A stretch of DNA of 37,430 nucleotides, taken from contig CAZFLN010000011.1 of assembly GCA_964519905.1 (NCBI GenBank), forward strand, positions 1-37,430. The letters run 5' to 3'. Shown piece after piece: positions 9,128-17,830 of the stretch (positions within the stretch are counted from its first letter, which is position 1; each line of letters begins with the position of its first letter). Source of the stretch: CAZFLN01 sp964519905 (lineage in GTDB: Bacteria > Patescibacteriota > Microgenomatia > UBA1400 > UBA1396). The notes below the pieces were generated by a model. The model saw only the letters and a program-made list of their open reading frames with translations. It searched no databases and was not told where the DNA came from. The position numbers were made by a program, and so were the translations under genes.

Positions 9128-9496
9128 ATGCTCCCTGCCCCACTCCGGTTTGATTTACGTCAAGACTCTGGTTTTTTTTCTCGTGCTCGTGCCAAACGCA
9201 GTAAGTTGTGGACTGTTTTGTATGCTCCTACCTCACAAAGTATGGACAATCCCTCGTCCCCTTCTCCACTTCCATTTGTCTTTGCCATCATCATTAAGAA
9301 AACAGTGGCTCGCGGCGTCAAACGCTCCAAATTAAAGCGAATGATCCGTGGAGCGATCATCAAAGCTCTTCCCACTTCTCTTCCCGATTTTGATGCCACT
9401 CAGCAGGTTGTGATTCTGCCGACTCGAAACGCCGTTTCTGCGAATCAAAAAGAATTAGCGGCAGATCTACATCAAATTTTATTGACACTCAATTGA
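9128..9496 (+). CDS. rnpA: ribonuclease P protein component
   Basis: RnpA is the protein subunit of RNase P, which matures tRNA 5' ends and assists the catalytic RNA. The 122-aa product is basic. It starts MLPAPLRFD, as most RnpA proteins start near MLP..R, and carries the family helix around residues 59-75 (KTVARGVKRSKLKRMIRGAI, matching the RNR consensus A.RN..KR..RE), though the usual Asn is replaced. The gene sits between rpmH and yidC as in most bacteria. The start has no Shine-Dalgarno. The divergent N-terminal half lowers certainty only slightly. Confidence 0.9.
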   Translation: MLPAPLRFDLRQDSGFFSRARAKRSKLWTVLYAPTSQSMDNPSSPSPLPFVFAIIIKKTVARGVKRSKLKRMIRGAIIKALPTSLPDFDATQQVVILPTRNAVSANQKELAADLHQILLTLN

Positions 9497-9517
9497 TCTC
9501 TTGATTCCTCGAGACTC

Positions 9518-9526
9518 TGCTACAAT
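9518..9526 (+). promoter_or_regulatory. extended -10 promoter of yidC
   Basis: TGCTACAAT ends exactly 8 nt before the yidC ATG, the same spacing as at rpmH. It predicts a leaderless or nearly leaderless mRNA. Confidence 0.6.
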
Positions 9527-9534
9527 ACGCGGGT

Positions 9535-10290
9535 ATGAACCTCATTACTGCTCCTATCGCTGCAATTCTTGATTTTCTCTTGACGGCTACTGGCAGTCTT
9601 GGCTGGTCGATTATTTTGTTGACCATTATCGTTCGTACCCTGCTCCTCCCTTTGGTCATGCCCAGCATGAAGCAACAGGTCGCAAATCGAAAAAAGATGG
9701 TGGCGTTAAAGCCTGAAATTGCCAAGCTCAAGAAAAAATACGCCAAAGATCCGATGAAGCTTTCTCAAGCTCAAATGGAACTCTATAAAGAACATAATAT
9801 TAAGCTTTTTTCTTGGGGAATTTTACTGCCTTTTGTGCAGATTTTCTTCTTGATCGCTCTGTATCAGGTACTGCTCCGCTTCTTGAACGGAGACTCTTCT
9901 TCAATAAATCACCTTTTCTATGGAATTGATCTCGTAGAACGAGACTCTACCTATATTTTAATTGCTCTGTCCGTCCTTTCTCAGCTTTTCTTGTCGATTA
10001 TGATCATGCCCGGGATTGATCGTCCAGATGTGATTCCAGATAACTCAAAGTCACCGAAAGTCCAAAAAGCGAATGAAGTAGAGACTGATCAACAAGAAAT
10101 GGCTGAGAGCATTTCCCAACAAATGCTGTTTATTATGCCGTTTATGACCGGTGTTTTTGCGTTCTCTTTCCCAGCAGGTTTGGTTTTGTATTGGGTTGCT
10201 ACAACGTTCTTTAGCATTGTGCAGCAGTACTTTATCTCCGGGTGGGGTGGAGTAGCGAAATACCTGCCTTTTTTACAGAAACATGAATAA
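9535..10290 (+). CDS. yidC: YidC/Oxa1 family membrane protein insertase
   Basis: YidC inserts and folds proteins in the cytoplasmic membrane, alone or with Sec. The 251-aa product lacks the large periplasmic domain of proteobacterial YidC and resembles the short Gram-positive type. The conserved core is visible: a first membrane helix with Arg34 in VRTLLLPL, a charged cytoplasmic hairpin (about 50-85, KPEIAKLKKKYAKDP), then further membrane segments around 95-115, 140-160 and 200-235. No lipoprotein-type signal peptide is visible. The gene follows rnpA and precedes jag, the standard order. Confidence 0.95.
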   Translation: MNLITAPIAAILDFLLTATGSLGWSIILLTIIVRTLLLPLVMPSMKQQVANRKKMVALKPEIAKLKKKYAKDPMKLSQAQMELYKEHNIKLFSWGILLPFVQIFFLIALYQVLLRFLNGDSSSINHLFYGIDLVERDSTYILIALSVLSQLFLSIMIMPGIDRPDVIPDNSKSPKVQKANEVETDQQEMAESISQQMLFIMPFMTGVFAFSFPAGLVLYWVATTFFSIVQQYFISGWGGVAKYLPFLQKHE

Positions 10291-10298
10291 GGAAGAAT

Positions 10299-10304
10299 AA
10301 GGAG
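10299..10304 (+). promoter_or_regulatory. Shine-Dalgarno of jag
   Basis: AAGGAG lies 7 nt before the jag ATG. It shows that operon-internal genes in this genome do use Shine-Dalgarno initiation. Confidence 0.7.
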
Positions 10305-10311
10305 TCAGACC

Positions 10312-10806
10312 ATGACTATTCAAGAATATGTTGACCAATTACTTGGTTACATGCTGATCGAACCAGAAGCAGTGACCGTGGAAGAAGGGGAAGAGTACGT
10401 GAGTATTCGACTTTCTGTTCCAGAAGAAGATGCCGGTAAAATGATCGGAAAACATGGGGAAACTCTTACCTCCATGGGTCACATTGTCACTTTAAGTTTC
10501 CGAGATGCTCTCACTGACGAAAACGGGGAAGTTCGCCGAGTTGTTGTTGATATTAATGCCTACAAAGAGCGAAAAGAAGATGAGGCTCTTGAGATTGCCA
10601 AGGAAATCGCTCAACAAGTGGTTGACGAACAAGAACCGCAGGCCTTGCCACGCTCATTTCAGCCTCACCAGCGTCGAGTAATTCACCAAGCTTTGCAAGA
10701 TTTCGAAGGGGTTTTCACCCAGTCTGAAGGGCAGGGGAGAGATCGTCGTTTGGTTATCTACCCAATTTCTTATCAAGATCACGAATCCGACTCTTCAGAG
10801 GCGTAG
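10312..10806 (+). CDS. jag: Jag/KhpB RNA-binding protein (KH and R3H domains)
   Basis: Jag (SpoIIIJ-associated, KhpB) is an RNA-binding protein linked to cell elongation and division control. The 164-aa product has a KH-type domain with the loop GKMIGKHGE (residues 42-50) and a C-terminal R3H domain with R121-x3-H125 in HQRRVIHQAL. The N-terminal Jag_N domain is missing or reduced. It lies 21 nt behind yidC and has a good Shine-Dalgarno. Its stop overlaps the next start by one base (TAGTG), indicating translational coupling. Confidence 0.93.
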   Translation: MTIQEYVDQLLGYMLIEPEAVTVEEGEEYVSIRLSVPEEDAGKMIGKHGETLTSMGHIVTLSFRDALTDENGEVRRVVVDINAYKERKEDEALEIAKEIAQQVVDEQEPQALPRSFQPHQRRVIHQALQDFEGVFTQSEGQGRDRRLVIYPISYQDHESDSSEA

Positions 10807-11276
10807 TGACGAGTATTTCGAAGTTGCTCGTAATTCATACTGACGGTGGTAGCCGGGGGAATCCTGGCCCTGCAGCGTATGGAGTTGCCGCATTTGCTGG
10901 GGATTTTTCTGCTGACCAGATTGTTGGCGCAGAAAAGACTGCCAGTCGATTCGAAATCGCTACTTTGTCAAAAAATTTAGGAATCGCTACTAATAACGAG
11001 GCTGAGTATCAGGCGTTATTGGCTGGTCTTCGAAAGCTTCCAGAGTGGATAGAGCAGAGTAGCGCTCAATCTGTTATTTTTCGACTCGACTCAACCTTGG
11101 TGGTGGAGCAGGTGAATGGAAACTGGAAAGTGAAACACGAATCTTTGAAGCCGTTTGTGGCAGAAGCGCAAAAAATGATTCGAGAGAGTAGTGTTCCTGT
11201 TCGCTTGGAATACGTTCCAAGAGCTCAAAATGCTCGCGCAGACCGACTCGTAAATGAGTGTCTTGACTCCGAGTGA
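10806..11276 (+). CDS. ribonuclease HI family protein
   Basis: RNase HI cuts the RNA strand of RNA-DNA hybrids. The 156-aa product has all motifs of the fold in order: IHTDGGSRGNPGP with Asp13, NNEAEYQALL with Glu67, RLDSTLVVEQ with Asp95, and VPRAQNARADRLVN with Asp146. This is a complete DEDD metal-binding set. The sequence is of the short, RnhA-like type often annotated as reverse transcriptase-like. Translation starts at GTG overlapping the jag stop, so it is the last gene of the yidC-jag unit. It ends in TGA. Confidence 0.93.
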   Translation: MTSISKLLVIHTDGGSRGNPGPAAYGVAAFAGDFSADQIVGAEKTASRFEIATLSKNLGIATNNEAEYQALLAGLRKLPEWIEQSSAQSVIFRLDSTLVVEQVNGNWKVKHESLKPFVAEAQKMIRESSVPVRLEYVPRAQNARADRLVNECLDSE

Positions 11277-11291
11277 GTTCTCTCTTGTAAA

Positions 11292-11338
11292 GATTCGATC
11301 TTCCAGTTCTAGGTCTCAGATCAATTGATTCGATCTTC
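11292..11338 (+). repeat. 12-bp direct repeat downstream of the RNase HI gene
   Basis: GATTCGATCTTC occurs at 11292-11303 and again at 11327-11338, 35 bp apart, in the gap before the DUF4012 gene. No function is apparent. It could be an operator or a chance repeat. Confidence 0.35.
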
Positions 11339-11410
11339 TTACCGTTTCTACACGACGTGAACTTTAGACTCGAAACTACACAATTTTTCATCCAAGAAAG
11401 CGTTGAAAAA

Positions 11411-11419
11411 TGCTACACT
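11411..11419 (+). promoter_or_regulatory. extended -10 of the DUF4012 gene
   Basis: TGCTACACT ends 7 nt before the ATG at 11427. This favours 11427 over an in-frame TTG at 11403, which lies upstream of this -10. Confidence 0.55.
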
Positions 11420-11426
11420 GAGTCGC

Positions 11427-13874
11427 ATGCGTTCCCGCTTTGTGGTTGAAGTGGTCGATGAGTCTCCATCCTCGTCTACTTCACCTGTCCACCAGCCGAG
11501 CCAACCGATTGCGGATACTCCCAGTGTTTCTCCGCCGATTCCTTCTGCACCTCCGACTCAAGTTCAAGATCAAGTTATTTCTCCCCCCAAACAGGTGACT
11601 CAGACAGCTTTCCAATCGGTTACTTTGCGGGACAAGTTGAATTCTGCAGAAGTTTCGGTGCAAAGAATTTCAACGTTTTCTCAAGTTCCTGAAAAAAACG
11701 CCACAGAACCACCAGATCTTTTTGAGAAGTATGGATCAAGGATTGAACAAGCTTGGCAGGAAGAAACACTTACTCACGCTCGAGAAGTGCCTGATGTCAG
11801 AACCCCTCGAGTTCCCAAAAGTCAGCGTGTTCACCCAAGCATTCAGTATCGAGAAAATAAACCAGCCGCTCCGAATCTTGAACCAAAGCTTGAGAGAATC
11901 GAGCGATTGTTTGCTCACACTGGTGAGCGGAACGATAGTTTCGGAGAACCGGGATCAAGAGATTCAAAAAAGAGTTTTGGTTTTTCATTTCCTCAAGTAA
12001 AACTTCAGCGAAAAGTGTTGTATCCGCTTATTTTTTGTTTTTCTGCACTCTTGGTTCTTGGGGGAGCCTCTGCCGCCATGTATTTTGACGTGCGTTCTGC
12101 TCAGTCGCATGTTCGTGCGCTTGCCACACAGATCGGGAGCGGGGAATTGTCGGAAGCTAAAACCACGGCGAAAATCTTGGAAAGAAAGCAGCAGCGATAT
12201 AAGAAAGCATATTCTGTTGTTCGACCAGTTCTTTCTCCACTCCTCGGGGTAAAAAAATCGAATCATATTGAGAGTCTTTTCGTTTTGTCTGATCGGGGAG
12301 TTCAAGTCATGAATGACTCACTTACCGCTCAAGAGACCTCAAGTTTGGCCTACAGGCAATTTCTGGGAACTGCTCCAGGGTCAGCTATCGATACCAGTGC
12401 TTCAATATCTGGTCAGTTGGAGTCTCTGTACGCCAATCTTTCTGGAGTTCAAGCCGAAGTCACCGCACTGCAAAATCCGTTTGGTTGGTCGTTTGTGTCA
12501 GAGCTGCAAGCTGCTTCTCAAAATCAACTCCCAGAAGCGAGAAGAGGCATTCTTGTCGCTCAGCAGATACTCGAAGTTCTGCCAGAACTGATTGGGAAAG
12601 AAGGGAAGCAAGAATACCTGGTTTTACTGCAAAACAATGCTGAGCTCCGACCGACCGGAGGCTTTATTGGATCTCTTGGCATCCTTACCGTTGAGAATGG
12701 AAAGTTCCTCGATTTTCGTGTCGAGGATGTATATGCCGCTGACGGACAGTTAAACGGATATGTTGAACCTCCTGCCGAACTCAAACAGTACTTGGGAGAG
12801 GCTCAGTGGTATCTTCGAGATGTGAACTGGTCCCCTGATTTTCCGACTGTGGCTCAACAGGCGAGTTGGTTTTTGGATAAGTCTTTACGAATTCAACCTG
12901 ACGGAGTTATCGGTATCAATCTTTCAGTCGCACAGGAAATACTCAGAGTGACTGGTCCAATAAGCTTGATTGATTACGGCGAAGTTATTACTGCCGACAA
13001 TCTGTATGAGCGCGCCCAGACACACGCTGAAGCGAATTTCTTCCCAGGATCGAGTCAAAAGAAAGATTTCCTGAGTGCCGTAGCAACCGCATTGTTTCAA
13101 AAAGTCTTGAGTGGAAATGAATCAAGTACGGCACTCCTGCCAGCGCTGTATCAATCGGCACAAGAGTCTCAATTACTGATTTCTGTTCAGAACCCCAAAG
13201 CTCAGTCAGTAATGAGTGCTGTCGGCTGGGATGGGGGAGTGAGAACTCCAGATTGTCCTCAAGCGTTTACTGCGGGAAATTGCTTTGTTGATACCGTTTT
13301 GCAAGTCGAGGCGAATGTTGGCGTGAATAAAGCCAACCAATATATCCGGCGAGAAATTGTTCATACTGCGAATATTGCCGATACCGATGTACTGCACTCT
13401 CGAACGGTTACTTTGCACAACACCGCTCAGTCTCATTCATGGCCACAGGGCGCGTACAAGAGCTATTTCCGGCTGTTTGTGTCACCTCGTGCCTCAGTGA
13501 TCGGAGTGACGGTTGACGGACAGGTTTTGGCCCCAGAAATGATTCATCTCCAACAAGAAATGGGCAAGCAAGTTATCGGTTTCTTAGTGAATACTCCGAT
13601 CAACTCTCAGTCGGTGGTAAATGTTCAGTATCGCGTTCCGCTTGAGTCCTCTTGGACCGCCTATGCACTGTTTGAGCAGAAGCAGTCGGGGACTGGGGCT
13701 CAAGTTGGTTCGGATACATTGCAGCATAACTTGGTGGTAAATCATGGACGCGTCACTCTTGTTGCCCCAGAACCGCAGATTAATGCCGCTCATGCTGCTG
13801 GTGGAGTGCAGCGCTACACGTTTGAATCAACTCGAGAAACACACCAATTCATGGCTGTAGAAATTACACCGTAA
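11427..13874 (+). CDS. DUF4012 domain envelope protein
   Basis: The 815-aa product has a Pro/Ser-rich cytoplasmic N-terminus (about 1-190), one membrane helix (about 192-215, YPLIFCFSALLVLGGASAAM) and a large external part. The external part contains the DUF4012 signature LLQNNAELRPTGGFIGSLG near residue 400, then VEDVYAADGQL and PDFPTVAQQASWFL. DUF4012 proteins are common in CPR and some Gram-positive bacteria, often near envelope polysaccharide genes. Their biochemical role is not established, though resemblance to LytR-type proteins has been suggested. The start is set at ATG 11427 because a -10 element lies just before it. The gene converges on valS with a 27-bp gap. Confidence 0.85.
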   Translation: MRSRFVVEVVDESPSSSTSPVHQPSQPIADTPSVSPPIPSAPPTQVQDQVISPPKQVTQTAFQSVTLRDKLNSAEVSVQRISTFSQVPEKNATEPPDLFEKYGSRIEQAWQEETLTHAREVPDVRTPRVPKSQRVHPSIQYRENKPAAPNLEPKLERIERLFAHTGERNDSFGEPGSRDSKKSFGFSFPQVKLQRKVLYPLIFCFSALLVLGGASAAMYFDVRSAQSHVRALATQIGSGELSEAKTTAKILERKQQRYKKAYSVVRPVLSPLLGVKKSNHIESLFVLSDRGVQVMNDSLTAQETSSLAYRQFLGTAPGSAIDTSASISGQLESLYANLSGVQAEVTALQNPFGWSFVSELQAASQNQLPEARRGILVAQQILEVLPELIGKEGKQEYLVLLQNNAELRPTGGFIGSLGILTVENGKFLDFRVEDVYAADGQLNGYVEPPAELKQYLGEAQWYLRDVNWSPDFPTVAQQASWFLDKSLRIQPDGVIGINLSVAQEILRVTGPISLIDYGEVITADNLYERAQTHAEANFFPGSSQKKDFLSAVATALFQKVLSGNESSTALLPALYQSAQESQLLISVQNPKAQSVMSAVGWDGGVRTPDCPQAFTAGNCFVDTVLQVEANVGVNKANQYIRREIVHTANIADTDVLHSRTVTLHNTAQSHSWPQGAYKSYFRLFVSPRASVIGVTVDGQVLAPEMIHLQQEMGKQVIGFLVNTPINSQSVVNVQYRVPLESSWTAYALFEQKQSGTGAQVGSDTLQHNLVVNHGRVTLVAPEPQINAAHAAGGVQRYTFESTRETHQFMAVEITP

Positions 13875-13901
13875 ATTTTTTTTGAAGAATCTCTAAAAAT
13901 C

Positions 13902-16271
13902 TTAGAGCGGCCAAGAACTGGTAATAAGCATTTCGTCTGTTTCTTGCAAAGAATTCCAGAGAGCTTCAGTAACAAATGGCATGAATGGATGGAGAAGTTT
14001 CAGCCCGGTAAAGAGCACATACTCTGTCACTGCCACGTAGACAGCTGCGTCGCTTGAATTGGTATCAAACGCTCGAGTTTTATTTCGTTCCAAATACCCA
14101 TTGGCGAAGTCGTTCCACAAGAAGTCATAGAGACCAAGCGCCGCATCACTAAAGCGATACGAATCGAGGTTCTCAGAAACTTGTTGCACCACAGCCTGGA
14201 GTTGCTGCACGATCGCTTCATCCTCTGGTAAAAGTGCGTTTTCAAGATTGGAAAAGGGCGTATAGGCAACGTTTGCTTCGGTGAGCTCTTGTTGCTTCAT
14301 CTGAACGAATCGGCCAATATTCCAAATTTTATTGGCAAAGTTTCGATATCCTTTCACCTTTGGTTCACTCAGTGAAATCGGATTTCCAGGAGCCGCACCA
14401 GCAACGAGTGCCATGCGGAGAGCATCAGCGCCGTATTTGTCGACAATCTCAAGTGGATTCACCACATTGCCTTTTGATTTGCTCATTTTGGCCCCTTTAG
14501 AGTCCGTGACCATACTGTGCAAGTAGACCGTTTTGAATGGAGCAATTCCACTTGGGTGTTCTGTTGATTTGGTCGAGTACTTGCCGATCATGATCATGCG
14601 AGCAACCCAGAAAAACAAGATGTCCCACATCGTATCGAGCACCGAGGTCGGGTAGAAGCGCTTGAAGTCTTCCCCTTCTGGATACTGAAGCGTTACGAGT
14701 GGCCATTGCCCAGAACTAAACCAAGTGTCGAAAGTGTCAGTTTCTTGAATCCAAGTTGGGCCTGGTTCTTGCTCAGAAATAACGTATTCCGCATTGATTG
14801 GCGCAACCAAATTTTGGAGTCCAGATTTTACTTGTTCTAAAGAATGACCCACCGACAAAGCCTCGGAAAGTGGGCTGGTGTGTCGTTCGCCACTGGCGTC
14901 CAAGAATGTTACTTGAATATCTGGAGAGGAAACGGTGTCGTACCAAACTGGGATTCGAATTCCCCAGACAATTTGTCGAGAAATGGGCCAGTCACGAATG
15001 TTTTCGAGCCACTCATTGTATTGGTTAGTGAATCTTTGCGGGATGATACTTACTTCGCCCGTTCGTACGGCTTCCAGGCCTAAATCAGCCAGTGGCTGCA
15101 TTTTCACAAACCAGTTTGGCAGTGGGAGTGGCTCAATTTCGTGTTTGCCTTTGTAACAGACTAAAGTATTGCTTTGGTACGAAGAATCAATTGATTCTAC
15201 TGAGTTTTCTGCCTCTAGTAACTGTGTTACAGCGGTTCGAGCGTGGAAAGTGGAGAGATTTTCAAACTGTGCTTTGAGTTGTTCTGCACGAGTTTTTTGT
15301 GGCTCTTCAGTTGGTAGCAACCAAGATAAATCAATTTTTCCAAGTGTATTAATCGTTTGGATAACTGGTAAATTGTGTCGTTGCCCAACTTGCCAGTCTG
15401 TTTGATCGTGTCCCGGAGTGACTTTGAGCGTGGCTGTGCCAAATTCGCGATCGACAGCCGTATCGAGAATAATTGGAATTGGTTGTTTTGTCAGCGGATT
15501 GAGAACGTACTCTCCTGCTAATGCGGCACGAGGATCTTCTGGATGGATAGCAATGGCAGCATCGGCAAAAATGGTTTCTGGTCGAACGGTGGCAACGATT
15601 AAATACGGGATCTCTTGCCCATTTATGACTCTTGGCTCCCCATCTGAAAATCGATACCGAATGTGCACAAGAGGCACAGAGCGAGTTTCGTGTGTAACTT
15701 CTAGATCTGCAAAGGTGGTTCCGCATTTTGGACAGTAATTTACGAGATATCTATCTCGATACACCAAACCGTCATTCGCCAGTTTTTGGAAGGTCGAATA
15801 CACGGTTTTAACAACGTGGGGATCGAGCGTAAAAGTCAGTCGAGACCAGTCAGCACTAAATCCGAGCCGGCGGAGCTGATCAATAATTTGTCCAGAATTC
15901 TCTTGTACAAACTCGGCAATATTGGAGTAGAGCGTTTCTCTGTCGAACTGAAATCGAGACTGTCCAGATTTTTTTAAGTGTTTTTCGTACACCACTTGCG
16001 TCTCGAATCCAGCGTGATCTGTTCCCGGGAACCACACGGTGGGATGACCCTTCATTCGCTTAAAGCGAACCAAAATATCTTGGATCACGAACATTGCGTG
16101 TCCAGCATGCAGTGAAGCATTGGCATTTGGTGGTGGCATGAGCACCGAGAAGGGTTCTTTTTGACCCAAATTTTCTTGTGGTGTAAAGGCTCCAGCCGAT
16201 TCCCACGATTCGTAGATCGTAGATTCGTGTTCCTGTGGTTGATAATTACTTGGAAGCAAGGCCTTTTTCAT
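13902..16271 (-). CDS. valS: valine--tRNA ligase
   Basis: ValRS charges tRNA-Val and edits mischarged threonine. The 789-aa product has the class I signatures: a HIGH variant HAGH (residues 55-58, within PPPNANASLHAGH) and KMSKSKGNVVNP near residue 595. GTDHAGFETQ and NYCPKCGTTFADLEV are typical of ValRS rather than IleRS or LeuRS. It is shorter than the usual 860-950 aa and stops after the anticodon-binding helical domain, lacking the C-terminal coiled coil. This reduction is compatible with a CPR enzyme. The ATG at 16271 is 7 nt after a minus-strand TATAAT. Confidence 0.97.
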   Translation of the reverse strand: MKKALLPSNYQPQEHESTIYESWESAGAFTPQENLGQKEPFSVLMPPPNANASLHAGHAMFVIQDILVRFKRMKGHPTVWFPGTDHAGFETQVVYEKHLKKSGQSRFQFDRETLYSNIAEFVQENSGQIIDQLRRLGFSADWSRLTFTLDPHVVKTVYSTFQKLANDGLVYRDRYLVNYCPKCGTTFADLEVTHETRSVPLVHIRYRFSDGEPRVINGQEIPYLIVATVRPETIFADAAIAIHPEDPRAALAGEYVLNPLTKQPIPIILDTAVDREFGTATLKVTPGHDQTDWQVGQRHNLPVIQTINTLGKIDLSWLLPTEEPQKTRAEQLKAQFENLSTFHARTAVTQLLEAENSVESIDSSYQSNTLVCYKGKHEIEPLPLPNWFVKMQPLADLGLEAVRTGEVSIIPQRFTNQYNEWLENIRDWPISRQIVWGIRIPVWYDTVSSPDIQVTFLDASGERHTSPLSEALSVGHSLEQVKSGLQNLVAPINAEYVISEQEPGPTWIQETDTFDTWFSSGQWPLVTLQYPEGEDFKRFYPTSVLDTMWDILFFWVARMIMIGKYSTKSTEHPSGIAPFKTVYLHSMVTDSKGAKMSKSKGNVVNPLEIVDKYGADALRMALVAGAAPGNPISLSEPKVKGYRNFANKIWNIGRFVQMKQQELTEANVAYTPFSNLENALLPEDEAIVQQLQAVVQQVSENLDSYRFSDAALGLYDFLWNDFANGYLERNKTRAFDTNSSDAAVYVAVTEYVLFTGLKLLHPFMPFVTEALWNSLQETDEMLITSSWPL

Positions 16272-16278
16272 ACGGTGA

Positions 16279-16284
16279 ATTATA
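16279..16284 (-). promoter_or_regulatory. -10 element of valS
   Basis: A perfect TATAAT on the minus strand ends 7 nt before the valS ATG, predicting an almost leaderless transcript. No T-box-like leader can fit. Confidence 0.6.
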
Positions 16285-16355
16285 GCTCAAGTATTCCCGC
16301 ATGATTCACTGAGTATTCCCGACAAGTGTATAAAAGTGTATCAGTTTTGCTGCAA

Positions 16356-16943
16356 CTACCCAAGAAGGGCCATTTGGATTCCACCATACTCTGGTGGCTC
16401 ATACGAGAAATCTATTGGTGTATCAATTTTTCTATTCCATTTATTGGTGAATTTTACTTTGCCATGTTTTACGCCGTAGTCATACACGTCTCGTGTGACA
16501 GCGACATCTTGCAAGCAGTAAGAAGCCAGTTCTTTCCATTGACGTTGCTTGTAGTAGCGGAGAGCATCAAGCCCGTTTCCGGATTTTCCTGCACCGGTGG
16601 TTTCTTGGGCGATAGAGTCAAGGGAAATTCTGTGTCCGGTGGCGGCTTTAAATCTTGTCAGCAGATCTAACACATTCCATTGGCTTGGGTCTCCTGAATA
16701 ATACGGACGCATTGTCTCGACGTCGAAATCAGTGATATTAAATCCGACAATTACGTCAGCAGTTTCTAAAATAGGCCAGAGTTTTGGCAGATCATTCTCG
16801 AAGAATCCAGAGAACTCTCCTTTCCCGGAGAAACCGTCTCGAATACAAATTCCAACAAAGCTAATCCCAAGCTGTTGTGGGAGATATCCACCAACTTCTT
16901 CGAAACTTTTTTGCGTTTCAACATCTAAGAACACGTGCCGCAT
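16356..16943 (-). CDS. DEDDy-type 3'-5' exonuclease-like protein (RNase H fold, YprB-like)
   Basis: The 195-aa product shows the exonuclease motifs in order: motif I FLDVET with Asp7 and Glu9, motif II VGFNITDFD with Asn69 and Asp72/Asp74, and motif III Y142-x3-D146 in YCLQDVAVT. The family (RNase_H_2/YprB-like) hydrolyses single-stranded DNA or RNA, and the natural substrate here is unknown. The frame extends upstream to 17030. I prefer the ATG at 16943 because TACACT lies 6 nt before it and motif I then starts at the normal distance from the N-terminus. It is divergent from the PH-domain gene. Confidence 0.8.
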   Translation of the reverse strand: MRHVFLDVETQKSFEEVGGYLPQQLGISFVGICIRDGFSGKGEFSGFFENDLPKLWPILETADVIVGFNITDFDVETMRPYYSGDPSQWNVLDLLTRFKAATGHRISLDSIAQETTGAGKSGNGLDALRYYKQRQWKELASYCLQDVAVTRDVYDYGVKHGKVKFTNKWNRKIDTPIDFSYEPPEYGGIQMALLG

Positions 16944-16949
16944 TGGGGT

Positions 16950-16955
16950 AGTGTA
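16950..16955 (-). promoter_or_regulatory. -10 element of the exonuclease gene
   Basis: TACACT on the minus strand ends 6 nt before ATG 16943. It is the same hexamer as upstream of the DUF4012 gene. Confidence 0.45.
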
Positions 16956-17008
16956 CACAGTTTTTTTGAGAGATTCAGCTGTTTTTGTTTTCAGGAATTC
17001 ATGAGGAA

Positions 17009-17017
17009 TGATACAAT
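17009..17017 (+). promoter_or_regulatory. extended -10 of the PH-domain gene
   Basis: TGATACAAT ends 6 nt before ATG 17024. The hexamer is identical to those of rpmH and yidC. Confidence 0.55.
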
Positions 17018-17023
17018 CAACAT

Positions 17024-17830
17024 ATGGCAAAGACGGTTTTTGATTCTTCTGAACGCAAACGCGCCGATCGTGCTCGTGAGTTGGAGGCGGAACTCGCCCA
17101 AATCAAATCAGAAGCGAAGTCTGAAAAGAAACCAGAAAGTGTCAAAAATCCAGCTATGAAGCCGCTCAAAGAAGTCTCTGGAAAGACAGAAAAAGTCCTC
17201 GAGAAAAAAGAGAAAGCACATCGTTCTCCTCGAGAATATAGTCAAGTGCTTCGAGAGGCGAAGGGTGAGGGCGGTTCATTTTCTGCTTTTGTAGCGGAAC
17301 CGAAAAATTTGCGGTTTGAAAATCAGCACGAAAAAGAGCAAGTTTTGCTGGTTTTGAGACAACATCCTATTTTAAATATTCAGTGGATTTTCATCTCGAT
17401 TCTCATGGTATTTGCTCCATTTTTGGTGTTTCCAATTTTGCCATTTGCCACAGTCTTTCCAGGAATCTTCGGAGTGTTTGCTTTACTCGTTTGGTACATG
17501 CTGATTATTGCGTATGCAATGGAAAGCTTTTTATTCTGGTACTTCAATATTTACATCATTACTGATGAAAGAATTATTGACGTTGATTTTTACTCAATGA
17601 TTTACAAAGAAGTCTCAGAAGCCAAGATCGATAAAATTGAAGATGTCACGGCTACCACGGCTGGATTCTTGGGAGCCTTCTTTAATTACGGCACGATTGT
17701 GGTCCAAACAGCAGCCGAAAAGCGACAGTTTGAGTTCGCCGCTGTTCCGTACCCAGCTCGTGTCACCAAGTTTTTAAATGAACTCATGCTCGAAGAAGAA
17801 CGAGAAAAGATGGAAGGGCGGGTAATGTAA
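17024..17830 (+). CDS. PH-domain (bPH2/DUF304-like) membrane protein
   Basis: The 268-aa product has a highly charged Lys/Glu/Ser-rich N-terminus (about 1-85) and two adjacent membrane helices (about 115-175, rich in Phe, Val and Ile). A C-terminal domain follows, with the bacterial PH pattern YIITDERIIDVDFYSMIYKE, then IDKIEDVTA and the closing region around residues 240-255. Such domains are found in bacterial membrane-stress or envelope proteins, but no enzymatic role is known. The N-terminal charged tail is unusual for the family and may bind a partner or nucleic acid. Its stop overlaps the start of the next gene by one base. Confidence 0.75.
   Translation: MAKTVFDSSERKRADRARELEAELAQIKSEAKSEKKPESVKNPAMKPLKEVSGKTEKVLEKKEKAHRSPREYSQVLREAKGEGGSFSAFVAEPKNLRFENQHEKEQVLLVLRQHPILNIQWIFISILMVFAPFLVFPILPFATVFPGIFGVFALLVWYMLIIAYAMESFLFWYFNIYIITDERIIDVDFYSMIYKEVSEAKIDKIEDVTATTAGFLGAFFNYGTIVVQTAAEKRQFEFAAVPYPARVTKFLNELMLEEEREKMEGRVM

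Noticed and set aside
13890..13906. CTCTAA/TTAGAG hairpin as a terminator between DUF4012 and valS
   Set aside because: No T run follows the stem on either strand. The T run on the plus strand lies upstream of it.
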